This document shows positions 8,055 through 17,589 of a stretch of DNA of 64,000 bases, in pieces. The translations under genes and the position numbers were made by a program. The stretch lies in assembly GCF_014650755.1 (NCBI RefSeq), contig NZ_BMVO01000010.1, positions 156,402-220,401 on the forward strand, written 5' to 3'. Numbering within the stretch: position 1 is the stretch's first letter; every line of letters begins with the position of its first letter. The stretch comes from Streptomyces chryseus. Lineage in GTDB: Bacteria; Actinomycetota; Actinomycetes; Streptomycetales; Streptomycetaceae. Below the pieces are notes generated by a model that searched no databases, was not told where the DNA came from, and saw only the letters and a list, made by a program, of their open reading frames with translations.

Positions 8055-8357
8055 CTACGCCGAGGGCAACTGCTGCCGGTACGGGGCGAGGGCGGGCGCG
8101 GTCTTCGTCGCCACGAACTCGGTGATCCGGTACGCGCACACGCCCGCCACCGTGAACGGGTCCGCCGCCGCGATCTCCTCGATCCGCGCCCGGTCGTCCG
8201 CGACGGCCAGGATCACCCCGCCGTCACGCGGCTGCTTGCGCCCCGAGGCGATGAAGACCCCCGCCTCGTACTGCGCGTCCAGCCACTCCACGTGCGCCGC
8301 CAGCAGCTCGTCGACGCGCTCGACGGGCGCGGTGTAGGTCAACTCCAGTACGAACAT
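8055..8357 (-). CDS. YciI-like protein
   Basis: A 100-residue protein of the YciI family, a small ferredoxin-like alpha/beta fold. Visible features are the opening strand MFVLELTYT, a helix with HVEWL, the central SGRKQPRDGGVILA strand-loop with conserved Gly and Asp residues, and the DPFTVAGV segment. The biochemical role of most YciI proteins is unknown; they form dimers with a putative active site and are often fused to or encoded beside other enzymes. The ATG at 8357 is 7 nt after a TAGCCT hexamer on the same strand and has no ribosome site. It diverges from endonuclease V with only 33 bp between the two start codons. Confidence 0.85.
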   Translation of the reverse strand: MFVLELTYTAPVERVDELLAAHVEWLDAQYEAGVFIASGRKQPRDGGVILAVADDRARIEEIAAADPFTVAGVCAYRITEFVATKTAPALAPYRQQLPSA

Positions 8358-8364
8358 GATCGCC

Positions 8365-8370
8365 AGGCTA
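8365..8370 (-). promoter_or_regulatory. -10 element of a probable leaderless promoter
   Basis: TAGCCT (reverse strand), 7 nt before the YciI-like ATG at 8357. It overlaps the divergent nfi promoter region. Confidence 0.55.
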
Positions 8371-8375
8371 CCCCG

Positions 8376-8381
8376 TACGCT
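8376..8381 (+). promoter_or_regulatory. -10 element of a probable leaderless promoter
   Basis: TACGCT, 9 nt before the endonuclease V ATG at 8391. No ribosome site is present. Confidence 0.5.
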
Positions 8382-8390
8382 CTGACCACT

Positions 8391-9092
8391 ATGAAGAGCC
8401 TGCGTTCCCCCGCCGACGAAGCCGAAGCCCGAGCCGTCCAGGACGAACTGCGCGGCCGCGTGGTGCTCGACGAGCCCGGCCCACCCCCCGGCGCCGGCCT
8501 GGTCACGGGTGTGGACGTGGCGTACGACGACGAGCGTGACGTCGTCGCCGCGGCGGCGGTCGTACTCGACGCCGCGACGCTCGCCGTAGTCGAGGAGGCC
8601 ACGGCGGTCGGCCGCGTCGCCTTCCCGTACGTTCCCGGCCTGCTCGCGTTCCGGGAGCTGCCGACGGTGGTCGCGGCGCTCGAATCCCTGTCGGCGGACC
8701 CGGGGCTCGTGGTCTGCGACGGGTACGGCCTGGCGCACCCGCGCCGGTTCGGCCTGGCCAGTCACCTCGGCGTCGTGACGGGCCTCGCGACCATCGGCGT
8801 GGCCAAGAACCCCTTCACGTTCACCTACGAACAGCCGGGCCCGCGCCGCGGCGCCCAGTCGCCCCTCCTCGCCGAGGACGGCGAGGAAGTGGGTCGCGCG
8901 CTGCGTACTCAGGACGGCGTGAAGCCGGTGTTCGTCTCCGTCGGCCACCGGGTGAGCCTCGACAACGCCTGCGCGCACACCCTGCGTCTGGCCTCGGCCT
9001 TCCGGCTCCCGGAGTCGACGCGCGCGGCGGACACCCTGTGCCGGCGGGCACTGGGCGAGGCACTCGGTGCCGGTTTCGGAACAAGCACGTAA
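8391..9092 (+). CDS. nfi: Endonuclease V (deoxyinosine 3' endonuclease)
   Basis: A 233-residue cytosolic DNA repair enzyme that nicks DNA one base 3' of hypoxanthine (deaminated adenine). Family landmarks are the metal-binding Asp in TGVDVAYDD, the substrate-wedge segment FPYVPGLLAFRELP, and the core DGYGLAHPRRFGLASHLGV. The usual string is DGNG or DGQG, so the Tyr is a mild variant. It continues with GVAKNPF and VSVGHRVSLD. Length is normal. The start has no ribosome site but sits 9 nt downstream of TACGCT, as in a leaderless transcript, and the gene shares a very short divergent promoter region with the YciI-like gene. Confidence 0.92.
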   Translation: MKSLRSPADEAEARAVQDELRGRVVLDEPGPPPGAGLVTGVDVAYDDERDVVAAAAVVLDAATLAVVEEATAVGRVAFPYVPGLLAFRELPTVVAALESLSADPGLVVCDGYGLAHPRRFGLASHLGVVTGLATIGVAKNPFTFTYEQPGPRRGAQSPLLAEDGEEVGRALRTQDGVKPVFVSVGHRVSLDNACAHTLRLASAFRLPESTRAADTLCRRALGEALGAGFGTST

Positions 9093-9143
9093 CTGAGTAG
9101 GTGTACGGATGTTTGAACTGCCGTAATCGGACAGAGTGATCGT

Positions 9144-9326
9144 ATGACGATGTATACGCACCCCGATTACCCCACGCACCCCACGCCGCCCCGGGCGGCC
9201 GAGTCGGTGACGGTCCACCGGGCCGGCCGGCGCACGAACCTGGTCATCCTGGTCGGCGGCCTGGCCGCGCTGGGCTGGACCGGGGGGATCATCTACACGC
9301 TCGCGGGCTGGTTCACCGGCCACTGA
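9144..9326 (+). CDS. Small single-span membrane protein
   Basis: A 60-residue protein with a Pro- and His-rich cytoplasmic start, a basic patch (HRAGRRTN) and one transmembrane segment at about residues 34-55 (LVILVGGLAALGWTGGIIYT). The positive-inside pattern places the N-terminus in the cytoplasm. Nearly all codons end in G or C, supporting a real gene. I know of no function. It lies 51 bp after endonuclease V and converges on the saccharopine-dehydrogenase-like gene. Confidence 0.7.
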   Translation: MTMYTHPDYPTHPTPPRAAESVTVHRAGRRTNLVILVGGLAALGWTGGIIYTLAGWFTGH

Positions 9327-9425
9327 CGGGGGCCGCACGCGTCACCCCCGGACGCGTCGCCCCCCGCCTTCCGGGCTGCCCCGCCGACAGCCACTGCCGT
9401 CGAGCTCCCGTGATCCCGCCCGCCG

Positions 9426-10631
9426 TCACCCCCGGACGGCCGCGACCCGGAACCTCAGCCCGGCCGCCGTCAGCCGCTCCAGCAGCGCGTCGCCCATCGC
9501 CACCGCCGTCGTCACCTGCCCCGAGGTCGCGGGCAGTTCGTCGAAGGCCAGGCACAGCACCGACTCGGCCAGCATCTTCGCCGTCTCGCCGTAGCCCGGG
9601 TCCCCGCCCGACACCTCGGTGAAGACCCGGCGCCCGCCGCCCTCGCCCACGAAGCGCACCGTGAACCAGCTCCGGCCCCTGCGCTCCGCGTCGGGACCCG
9701 ACCCCGCCGCATACCGGTCCATGAGCCACGACCGCGCCGCCGGAACCTGGGCCAGCGCCGCGGCGGCCCCCACCGCCGCCACCCCGCCCACCGCGACCGG
9801 CAGCCACTTCACCGACGCGTAGTGCCGATAGCGGAAGTCCGGACCGTACCGCTCCAGCGCGGCCGCCGAGCGGGCCACCATCTGCGGGTCGATGGTCGGC
9901 AGCGGCAGCGCCCAGGTCCCCGTCTCGCGACTGCGCCGCACCGCGCCGATCGGGGCCCGCGCGCGCCGCCCCACGAGCCTCGGTTCGGCCGTCCGGCGCT
10001 CCCGCGCGGCCCGCAGCGTCTGCCGCCCGCGCCCCAGAGCGGTCATGGCGGACGCGAAGGTGCCGCCGGAGAACATCGCGTTGGAGCGGACGAAGCCGTC
10101 GATACGCAGCGGTACGCCCTCCGGCAGCTGCTGGACGGTGAAGTACACGCCGAGGTCGTGGGGGATCGAGTCGAAGCCGCACGCGTGCAGGATCCGCGCC
10201 CCGGTCTCCCGGGCCCGCGCGTCGTACGCCAGGTACATCCGGTCGGCGAACTCCGGCTCGCCCGACAGGTCCGCGTAGTCCGTGCCCGCGTCGGCGCAGG
10301 CCGCGACGAGCTCCTCGCCGTACCAGACGTAGGGGCCGACGGTCGTCGCCACCACGCGCGTACGGGCGGCGAGTTCGCGCAGCGACGCCGGGTCGGACGC
10401 GTCGGCGTACAGGACGGGAAGCGTCGCGCAGGCCGGATTGACCGCGACGAGCTGTTCGCGCAGCTTCTCCAGCTTCGCGACGGTACGTCCCGCTATCGCC
10501 CAGCGGCAGTCGGCGGGTGCGTGCGCGGCGAGGTACTCCGCGGTCAGCTCTCCGACGAAGCCTGTGGCCCCGAAGAGCACGATGTCGTACGGGCGATCGG
10601 TGTCGCCCCTGCGTGGAACCGTCTCGCTCAT
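9426..10631 (-). CDS. Saccharopine dehydrogenase-like / trans-acting enoyl reductase family protein
   Basis: A 401-residue NAD(P)-binding protein. The N-terminus has the Rossmann motif LFGATGFVGELTAEYLA, followed by the GRTVAKLEKLR segment that would hold the cofactor phosphate. Proteins of this family are related to saccharopine dehydrogenase and to the mycobacterial trans-acting enoyl reductase of phenolic glycolipid synthesis. A lipid substrate is plausible, since a beta-oxidation operon diverges from it, but the reaction is not established. A weakly hydrophobic stretch (PVAVGGVAAVGAAAALA, near residue 280) could associate with membrane. The ATG follows TACCCT by 8 nt with no ribosome site. 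Confidence 0.8.
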   Translation of the reverse strand: MSETVPRRGDTDRPYDIVLFGATGFVGELTAEYLAAHAPADCRWAIAGRTVAKLEKLREQLVAVNPACATLPVLYADASDPASLRELAARTRVVATTVGPYVWYGEELVAACADAGTDYADLSGEPEFADRMYLAYDARARETGARILHACGFDSIPHDLGVYFTVQQLPEGVPLRIDGFVRSNAMFSGGTFASAMTALGRGRQTLRAARERRTAEPRLVGRRARAPIGAVRRSRETGTWALPLPTIDPQMVARSAAALERYGPDFRYRHYASVKWLPVAVGGVAAVGAAAALAQVPAARSWLMDRYAAGSGPDAERRGRSWFTVRFVGEGGGRRVFTEVSGGDPGYGETAKMLAESVLCLAFDELPATSGQVTTAVAMGDALLERLTAAGLRFRVAAVRG

Positions 10632-10639
10632 GGGGGCAG

Positions 10640-10645
10640 AGGGTA
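10640..10645 (-). promoter_or_regulatory. -10 element of a probable leaderless promoter
   Basis: TACCCT (reverse strand), 8 nt before the ATG at 10631 of the saccharopine-dehydrogenase-like gene. Confidence 0.5.
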
Positions 10646-10670
10646 GCGGTGATCCCCGGCAAAAAGAACT

Positions 10671-10738
10671 AAGCGCTTGCTCGCCCGAAGGGCTTGTGCG
10701 GAGTGGAACACGTTCTTAGCATCATTGATGTTACATCA
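10671..10738 (+). promoter_or_regulatory. Candidate operators of the beta-oxidation operon
   Basis: Two palindromes lie before the CaiB-type gene: AAGCGCTT (10671-10678, within CTAAGCGCTTGCTC) and the perfect TGATGT-T-ACATCA (10726-10738), 26 bp before the ATG. The first resembles motifs often seen ahead of actinobacterial acyl-CoA genes; the second would overlap the promoter core. The regulators are not identified. Confidence 0.45.
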
Positions 10739-10763
10739 GTAGTGTCACAGCGCTGGGGGCTTG

Positions 10764-11909
10764 ATGGCAGGGACAGGAAGCGGCCCGCTCCACGGAGTGC
10801 GCGTGGTGGAACTGGCGGGCATCGGCCCCGGCCCGTTCGCCGCCATGCTCCTCGCCGACCTCGGCGCCGACGTGGTGCGCCTGGACCGGCCCGACGGCGC
10901 GGGACTGGGCATCGACCCGGCGTACGACCTCACCAACCGCAACAAGCGCTCGGTGATCGTCGACCTCAAGGCGGCCGACGGCCCGGCCCGGGTCCTGGAC
11001 CTCGTCGAGCGCGCGCACGTGCTGATCGAGGGCTACCGCCCCGGCGTCGCCGAGCGCCTCGGCGTCGGGCCCGACGCCTGCCTGGCCCGCAATCCGCGGC
11101 TCGTCTACGGGCGGATGACGGGCTGGGGCCAGGAGGGGCCGCTCGCCCAGCGCGCCGGACACGACATCGCGTACATCGCCCTCACCGGCACCCTCGGCAT
11201 GATCGGCGCCGCCGGCGAACCGCCCACCGTCCCCGCGAACCTCGTCGGCGACTACGCCGGCGGCTCCCTCTACCTCGTCGTCGGCGTCCTCGCCGCCCTC
11301 CAGCACGCCCGCACCGAGGGCGGCCGCGGCCAGGTCGTCGACGCCGCGATCGTGGACGGCGCGGCCCACCTCGCCACGATGATCCACGGCATGCTGGCCG
11401 CCGGCGGCTGGCAGGACCGCCGGGGCGCCAACCTGCTCGACGGCGGCTGCCCCTTCTACGGCACCTACGAGACGTCCGACGGCCAGTACATGGCGGTCGG
11501 CGCGCTGGAGCCGCAGTTCTACGACCGGTTCACCGCCCTCCTCGGGCTCGACGACGCCCAGGCGGGCGCCCGCGCCGACATGGCCCGCTGGGACGAGCTG
11601 CGCGACCGGATCGCCGCCCGCTTCAGGGAGCGGACCCGCGACGAGTGGACGGCCGTCTTCGAGGGCTCGGACGCCTGCGTCGCCCCCGTCCTCTCCCTGC
11701 GCGAGGCTCCCGCCCACCCGCACCTCGCCGCCCGTTCCACCTTCGTCACCCACGGCGGCCTCACCCAGCCCGCGCCCGCCCCGCGCTTCTCGGCCACCCC
11801 GGGAGCCGTGCACAGCCCACCGGCCCTCCCCGGTGCGCACACGGCCGAGGTGGCGCGCGACTGGGACGTACCGAGCATCGAGAAGGCCGCCCGCAGGAGG
11901 CAGAGTTGA
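10764..11909 (+). CDS. CaiB/BaiF family CoA transferase, alpha-methylacyl-CoA racemase type
   Basis: A 381-residue family III CoA-transferase fold protein. The catalytic set of the racemase branch is present: His in AGHDIAYIALTG, Asp in VGDYAGGS and Glu in FYGTYETSDG. These correspond to His126, Asp156 and Glu241 of the mycobacterial racemase (MCR). It should interconvert R- and S-2-methylacyl-CoA so that branched chains can enter beta-oxidation. This fits the following genes, whose products complete one oxidation round, and fits the branched lipids of Streptomyces. The ATG is chosen over a TTG three bases upstream because of the GGGGG site. The stop overlaps the next gene's TTG by 4 nt. Confidence 0.88.
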   Translation: MAGTGSGPLHGVRVVELAGIGPGPFAAMLLADLGADVVRLDRPDGAGLGIDPAYDLTNRNKRSVIVDLKAADGPARVLDLVERAHVLIEGYRPGVAERLGVGPDACLARNPRLVYGRMTGWGQEGPLAQRAGHDIAYIALTGTLGMIGAAGEPPTVPANLVGDYAGGSLYLVVGVLAALQHARTEGGRGQVVDAAIVDGAAHLATMIHGMLAAGGWQDRRGANLLDGGCPFYGTYETSDGQYMAVGALEPQFYDRFTALLGLDDAQAGARADMARWDELRDRIAARFRERTRDEWTAVFEGSDACVAPVLSLREAPAHPHLAARSTFVTHGGLTQPAPAPRFSATPGAVHSPPALPGAHTAEVARDWDVPSIEKAARRRQS

Positions 11910-13048
11910 AACGTCGGATCTTCACCCCGGAGCACGAGGCGTTCCGGGAGACCGTGCGCACCTTCCTGGCCAAGGAGGTGACGCCGTACTACGAGCAGTG
12001 GGAGCGGGACGGCATCGTCAGCCGGGACGCCTGGCTGGCGGCGGGCAGGCAGGGGCTGCTCGGCCTCGCCGTGCCGGAGGAGTACGGGGGCGGCGGCAAC
12101 GACGACTTCCGCTACAGCGCCGTACTGGCCGAGGAGTTCACCCGGGCGGGCGCCGCCGGGCTCGCCCTCGGCCTGCACAACGACATCATCGGCCCGTACC
12201 TCACCGGGCTCGCCACCGACGAGCAGAAGCGGCGCTGGCTGCCCGGCTTCTGCACCGGTGAGACGGTCACCGCCATCGCGATGACCGAGCCCGGCGCCGG
12301 CTCCGACCTCCAGGGCATCCGTACGACGGCCGAGGACCGGGGCGACCACTGGCTGCTCAACGGCTCGAAGACCTTCATCTCCAACGGCATCCTCGCCGAC
12401 CTGGTGATCGTCGTCGCCAAGACGTCGCCCGAGGGCGGCGCCAAGGGCCTGTCCCTGCTCGTCGTGGAGCGCGGCGCCGAAGGGTTCGAGCGCGGGCGCA
12501 ACCTCGACAAGATCGGCCAGAAGTCCCAGGACACCGCCGAACTGTTCTTCGACGACGTACGCGTCCCCAAGGAGAACCTGCTCGGGGAGCTGAACGGCGC
12601 CTTCGTCCATCTGATGACCAACCTCGCCCAGGAGCGCATGGGCATCGCGGTCGCCGGGATCGCCGCCGCCGAGCACCTGCTGGAGATCACCACGGCGTAC
12701 GTCAAGGAGCGCGAGGCGTTCGGACGGCCGCTGTCCAAGCTGCAGCACATCCGCTTCGAGATCGCGGAGATGGCCACCGAGTGCGCCGTCACCCGTACGT
12801 TCCTCGACCGCTGCATCGTCGATCACTCGAACGGGGAACTCGACGCGGTCCACGCGTCGATGGCCAAGTGGTGGGCCACCGAACTCCAAAAGCGCGTCGC
12901 CGACCGCTGCCTGCAACTGCACGGCGGCTACGGCTACATGAGCGAGTACCGCGTCGCCAAGGCCTTCACCGACGGCCGCATCCAGACGATCTACGGCGGC
13001 ACGACCGAGATCATGAAGGAGATCATCGGCCGTTCGCTCCTCGCCTGA
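11906..13048 (+). CDS. Acyl-CoA dehydrogenase
   Basis: A 380-residue FAD enzyme that catalyses the first step of beta-oxidation, acyl-CoA to trans-2-enoyl-CoA. The domain order is normal: N-terminal helices, the beta domain with AMTEPGAGSDLQGIRT (family signature 1), and the C-terminal helical domain with QLHGGYGYMSEY and GGTTEIMKEIIGRSL (signature 2). The catalytic base is probably the Glu of GGTTEIM, which would put it in the short/medium-chain group. The TTG start has AGGAGG 5 nt upstream and overlaps the racemase stop, so the two are translationally coupled. Electron transfer flavoprotein genes are not adjacent. Confidence 0.93.
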   Translation: MKRRIFTPEHEAFRETVRTFLAKEVTPYYEQWERDGIVSRDAWLAAGRQGLLGLAVPEEYGGGGNDDFRYSAVLAEEFTRAGAAGLALGLHNDIIGPYLTGLATDEQKRRWLPGFCTGETVTAIAMTEPGAGSDLQGIRTTAEDRGDHWLLNGSKTFISNGILADLVIVVAKTSPEGGAKGLSLLVVERGAEGFERGRNLDKIGQKSQDTAELFFDDVRVPKENLLGELNGAFVHLMTNLAQERMGIAVAGIAAAEHLLEITTAYVKEREAFGRPLSKLQHIRFEIAEMATECAVTRTFLDRCIVDHSNGELDAVHASMAKWWATELQKRVADRCLQLHGGYGYMSEYRVAKAFTDGRIQTIYGGTTEIMKEIIGRSLLA

Positions 13049-13095
13049 TCCGCCGGACCCCCTCGCTGTCACGTATCCCCCGAAAGGCTGCTGTC

Positions 13096-14310
<1,215 letters not shown>

Positions 14311-14344
14311 CCGTCCCGTCCCACCCTCACGGAGAAGAAAACTC

Positions 14345-16519
14345 ATGAGCGAGAGCACCACCATCCGCTGGGAACAGGACGAGACCGGTGTCGTCACCCT
14401 CGTCCTCGACGACCCCGACCAGTCCGCCAACACCATGAACCAGGCGTTCAAGGACTCCATCGCGGCCATCGCCGACCGCGCGGAGGCCGAGAAGGACTCG
14501 ATCCGCGGGATCGTCTTCACCTCCGCCAAGAAGACCTTCTTCGCCGGCGGCGACCTCAAGGACATGATCAAGGTCGGTCCGGAGAACGCCCAGCAGGCCT
14601 TCGACACCGGTACGGCGATCAAGCGCTCCCTGCGCCGCATCGAGACGCTCGGCAAGCCCGTCGTCGCCGCCATCAACGGCGCGGCCCTCGGCGGCGGCTA
14701 CGAGATCGCGCTCGCCTGCCACCACCGCGTCGCCCTCGACGCGCCCGGCTCCAAGATCGGCCTGCCCGAGGTCACGCTCGGCCTGCTCCCGGCGGGCGGC
14801 GGCGTCACCCGCACGGTACGCCTCATGGGCATCGCCGACGCGCTCCTCAAGGTCCTGCTCCAGGGCACCCAGTACAGCCCGCAGCGGGCCCTGGACAACG
14901 GCCTGGTGCACGAAGTCGCCGCCACGCCCGAGGAGATGCTGGCCAAGGCCCGCGCGTTCATCGACACGAACCCCGAATCGCACCAGCCCTGGGACGTCAA
15001 GGGCTACAAGATCCCCGGCGGCACCCCCGCCAGCCCCCGCTTCGCCGCGAACCTGCCCGCCTTCCCGGCCAACCTCAAGAAGCAGACGGCAGGCGCCCCC
15101 TACCCGGCCCCGCGCAACATCCTCGCGGCGGCCGTCGAGGGCTCGCAGGTCGACTTCGAGACCGCGCTGACCATCGAGGCCCGGTACTTCACCGAGCTGG
15201 TCACCGGGCAGATCGCCAAGAACATGATCCAGGCGTTCTTCTTCGACCTCCAGGCCGTCAACTCCGGTGCGAACCGCCCCCAGGGCATCGACCCCCGGCC
15301 CGTCCGCAAGGTCGCCGTCCTCGGCGCCGGGATGATGGGCGCGGGCATCGCGTACTCCTGCGCCCGCGCCGGAATCGAGGTCGTCCTGAAGGACATGACG
15401 GCCGAAGCCGCGGCCCGGGGCAAGGCGTACTCCGAGAAGCTGCTGGCGAAGGCCCTGTCGCGCGGCCGTACGACCGAGGCGAAGCGGGACGCGCTGCTCG
15501 CCCTCATCACGCCGACCGCCGACCCCGCCGACCTGGCGGGCTGCGACGCGGTGATCGAGGCGGTGTTCGAGGACACCTCGCTCAAGCACAAGGTGTTCCA
15601 GGAGATCCAGGACATCGTCGCACCGGACGCGCTGCTGTGCTCCAACACCTCCACACTGCCCATCACCGGCCTGGCCGAGGGCGTCGCGCGCCCCGTCGAC
15701 TTCATCGGCCTGCACTTCTTCTCGCCGGTCGACAAAATGCCGCTGGTCGAGATCATCAAGGGTGAGCGGACCGGCGACGAGGCGCTGGCACGCGCCTTCG
15801 ACCTCGTACGCCAGATCAAGAAGACCCCGATCGTCGTCAACGACTCGCGCGGCTTCTTCACCTCGCGCGTCATCGGCCAGTTCATCAACGAGGGCGTCGC
15901 CATGGTCGGCGAGGGCATCGAGCCCGCGTCCATCGAACAGGCGGCGGCTCAGGCCGGCTACCCGGCGAAGGTCCTGTCCCTGATGGACGAGCTGACGCTC
16001 ACCCTCCCGCGCAAGATTCGCAACGAGACGAAGCGGGCGGTCGAGGAAGCGGGCGGCACCTGGCCGGGCCACCCGTCGGACGCGGTCATCGACCGCATGG
16101 TCGACGAGTTCGGGCGTACGGGCCGCAGCGGCGGGGCCGGCTTCTACGAGTACGGCGAGGACGGGAAGCGCACGCGCCTGTGGCCGGGCCTGCGCGAGCA
16201 CTTCGCGAAGCCCGGCGCGGAGATCCCCTTCGCCGACATGAAGGAGCGGATGCTCTTCTCCGAGGCGCTGGACACCGTGCGCTGCTTCGAGGAGGGCGTG
16301 CTGACGTCGGTCGCCGACGCCAACATCGGCTCCATCATGGGCATCGGCTTCCCGGCCTGGACGGGCGGCGCGATCCAGTACATCAACGGGTACGAGGGCG
16401 GCCTGCCCGGCTTCCTGGCCCGCGCGCGCGAACTGGCCGCGACGTACGGCGAGCGCTTCACGCCGCCCGCGCTGCTGGTGGAGAAGGCCGAGCGGGGCGA
16501 GAAGTTCAGCGACGCGTAA
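14345..16519 (+). CDS. Multifunctional fatty acid oxidation protein: enoyl-CoA hydratase / 3-hydroxyacyl-CoA dehydrogenase
   Basis: A 724-residue fusion like the alpha subunit of the fatty-acid oxidation complex. Residues 1-200 form an enoyl-CoA hydratase domain with the oxyanion-hole loops (FFAGGDLKDMI and ALGGGYEIALAC). The NAD-binding 3-hydroxyacyl-CoA dehydrogenase domain starts near residue 323 (VAVLGAGMMGAGIAYSCA) and continues with IGLHFFSPVDKMPLVEI, the catalytic His region. Two C-terminal dehydrogenase domains follow. It hydrates enoyl-CoA and then oxidises the 3-hydroxyacyl-CoA. With the preceding genes it completes a beta-oxidation cycle. The ribosome site is GGAG, 11 nt upstream. 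The gene converges on the MerR regulator. Confidence 0.93.
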   Translation: MSESTTIRWEQDETGVVTLVLDDPDQSANTMNQAFKDSIAAIADRAEAEKDSIRGIVFTSAKKTFFAGGDLKDMIKVGPENAQQAFDTGTAIKRSLRRIETLGKPVVAAINGAALGGGYEIALACHHRVALDAPGSKIGLPEVTLGLLPAGGGVTRTVRLMGIADALLKVLLQGTQYSPQRALDNGLVHEVAATPEEMLAKARAFIDTNPESHQPWDVKGYKIPGGTPASPRFAANLPAFPANLKKQTAGAPYPAPRNILAAAVEGSQVDFETALTIEARYFTELVTGQIAKNMIQAFFFDLQAVNSGANRPQGIDPRPVRKVAVLGAGMMGAGIAYSCARAGIEVVLKDMTAEAAARGKAYSEKLLAKALSRGRTTEAKRDALLALITPTADPADLAGCDAVIEAVFEDTSLKHKVFQEIQDIVAPDALLCSNTSTLPITGLAEGVARPVDFIGLHFFSPVDKMPLVEIIKGERTGDEALARAFDLVRQIKKTPIVVNDSRGFFTSRVIGQFINEGVAMVGEGIEPASIEQAAAQAGYPAKVLSLMDELTLTLPRKIRNETKRAVEEAGGTWPGHPSDAVIDRMVDEFGRTGRSGGAGFYEYGEDGKRTRLWPGLREHFAKPGAEIPFADMKERMLFSEALDTVRCFEEGVLTSVADANIGSIMGIGFPAWTGGAIQYINGYEGGLPGFLARARELAATYGERFTPPALLVEKAERGEKFSDA

Positions 16520-16606
16520 CGCGCTCCCGCTGCCGGCGCCGGGGTCCCCGCCGGGGCCCCGTGTGCCGGGCGGCGGGCCATCCGGCCCAACGAGGCGGCC
16601 GGCCTC

Positions 16607-17335
16607 TCACTGCGCGGTGAACGCCGCGCGCAGTTCTTCCTTCAGCGACCGCTGGAACGCTGTCACCAGGGCCTGCACCACCATCGGCTGCATATGGGCC
16701 GACAGCGACTTCATCGCCTTCACGTGCTCGGGGTCCGACTCCCGCTCGCGATAGGGCCCCCACACCTCGTCCTTGAAGAGCGTGGTGAGCGCGTGCGCCG
16801 CCGACCGCGTGTGCTCCAGCAGGACCGTGCGGGCCGCGAGGATCGTCTCGTGGGCTATCGGAACGCCGAGCAGCTGTACGCCGAGGGCCAGCAGCCCGGG
16901 GTCGACCCGGAAGGCGTCGGGGGAGTCCGCCCGTTCCAGGACGTTCATCGCGGCGAGCCGGTCGATGTCCTCCTCCGACAGTGCCCGGCCCGCCCTGCGC
17001 TCCAGCTCCGCACGTGTCGCGTCCTCCGCCGAATCCGGCGCCCAACTCGCCACCAGCCCACGGTGTATCGCCAGATCGTGCGCACTCAGATCGGCCGGCA
17101 GCTGCTCCAGGTAGCGCTCGATCGCGGCGAGCGTCATGCCGTGGTGCTGGAGCTCCTCGATGAGGGCCAGCCGCGACAGGTGGGCGGGCCCGTAGTGGCC
17201 GACCCGGCGCGGGCCGATCACCGGCGGCGGGAGCAGACCGCGCGTGCTGTAGAAGCGAACCGTGCGCACCGTGACCCCGGCCCGTGCGGCCAGCTCGTCT
17301 ACCGTGAGCGTCGGCTCCTCGGTGTCCGTCGTCAT
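16607..17335 (-). CDS. MerR-family transcriptional regulator
   Basis: A 242-residue regulator. The N-terminal winged helix-turn-helix (residues 10-75) has the MerR pattern TVDELAARAGVTVRTVRFYSTRG followed by wing and dimer-helix segments, here shown only in part: FYSTRGLLPPP and RLALIEELQHHGMTL. The C-terminal 160 residues form an alpha-helical effector domain without metal-binding cysteines, so an organic ligand is likely. Its position, convergent with the beta-oxidation operon, suggests an acyl-CoA-related signal, by context only. The ATG has GAGGGG 5 nt upstream. Its promoter carries a palindrome over the -10 region (17375-17387), consistent with autoregulation. Confidence 0.88.
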   Translation of the reverse strand: MTTDTEEPTLTVDELAARAGVTVRTVRFYSTRGLLPPPVIGPRRVGHYGPAHLSRLALIEELQHHGMTLAAIERYLEQLPADLSAHDLAIHRGLVASWAPDSAEDATRAELERRAGRALSEEDIDRLAAMNVLERADSPDAFRVDPGLLALGVQLLGVPIAHETILAARTVLLEHTRSAAHALTTLFKDEVWGPYRERESDPEHVKAMKSLSAHMQPMVVQALVTAFQRSLKEELRAAFTAQ

Positions 17336-17374
17336 GTCCGCCCCTCGCTTCCCGCCGCCGTGCTTGTCCACAGT

Positions 17375-17387
17375 GCAACAGTATTGC
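17375..17387 (-). promoter_or_regulatory. MerR promoter with overlapping inverted repeat
   Basis: GCAA-N5-TTGC (17375-17387) overlaps a TACTGT -10 hexamer on the reverse strand, 40 bp before the MerR start. A nested ACAG-N5-CTGT is also present. MerR proteins typically bind such dyads between -35 and -10. Autoregulation is inferred. Confidence 0.5.
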
Positions 17388-17454
17388 TGTCTCACCATTG
17401 TTGTGAAAGTGCCCGGCTTCTCCCGCCGTCAGTGGTGGCCCGTACGGACGTGCC

Positions 17455-17589
17455 ATGTCCGCGACCACGTACGTACGGGGAGACGACACCGCGCCGCAGG
17501 GCACGGGCGTCAAGATCATCGCGCATGTCTGCAACGACCTGGGCGGCCGGGGCAGGGGCTCGAAGGGAGTGATGGTCCCCGGACGCTAG
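17455..17589 (+). pseudogene. Truncated macro-domain (ADP-ribose-binding) gene fragment
   Basis: A 44-codon reading frame keeps the N-terminal start of a macro domain. After a TYVRGDDTAPQG opening it has GVKIIAHVCNDLGG, the strand and ligand loop that bind ADP-ribose in intact proteins. It then degenerates into a Gly/Arg-rich tail and ends at TAG, about 100 residues too early. Macro domains normally continue W-G-x-G-F-V-x-A-L after DLGG. The stop overlaps, tail to tail, the stop of the BBE oxidase remnant at a shared CTAG. Together they look like a deletion scar. It could still be expressed as a small protein, but I think function is lost. Confidence 0.7.

Noticed and set aside
9340..9438. 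15-bp direct repeat (CGTCACCCCCGGACG at 9340-9354 and 9424-9438)
   Set aside because: The two copies flank a 69-bp C-rich gap between convergent genes; one overlaps a stop codon. No attachment site, tRNA or mobile gene is nearby, so it is probably chance in biased sequence.
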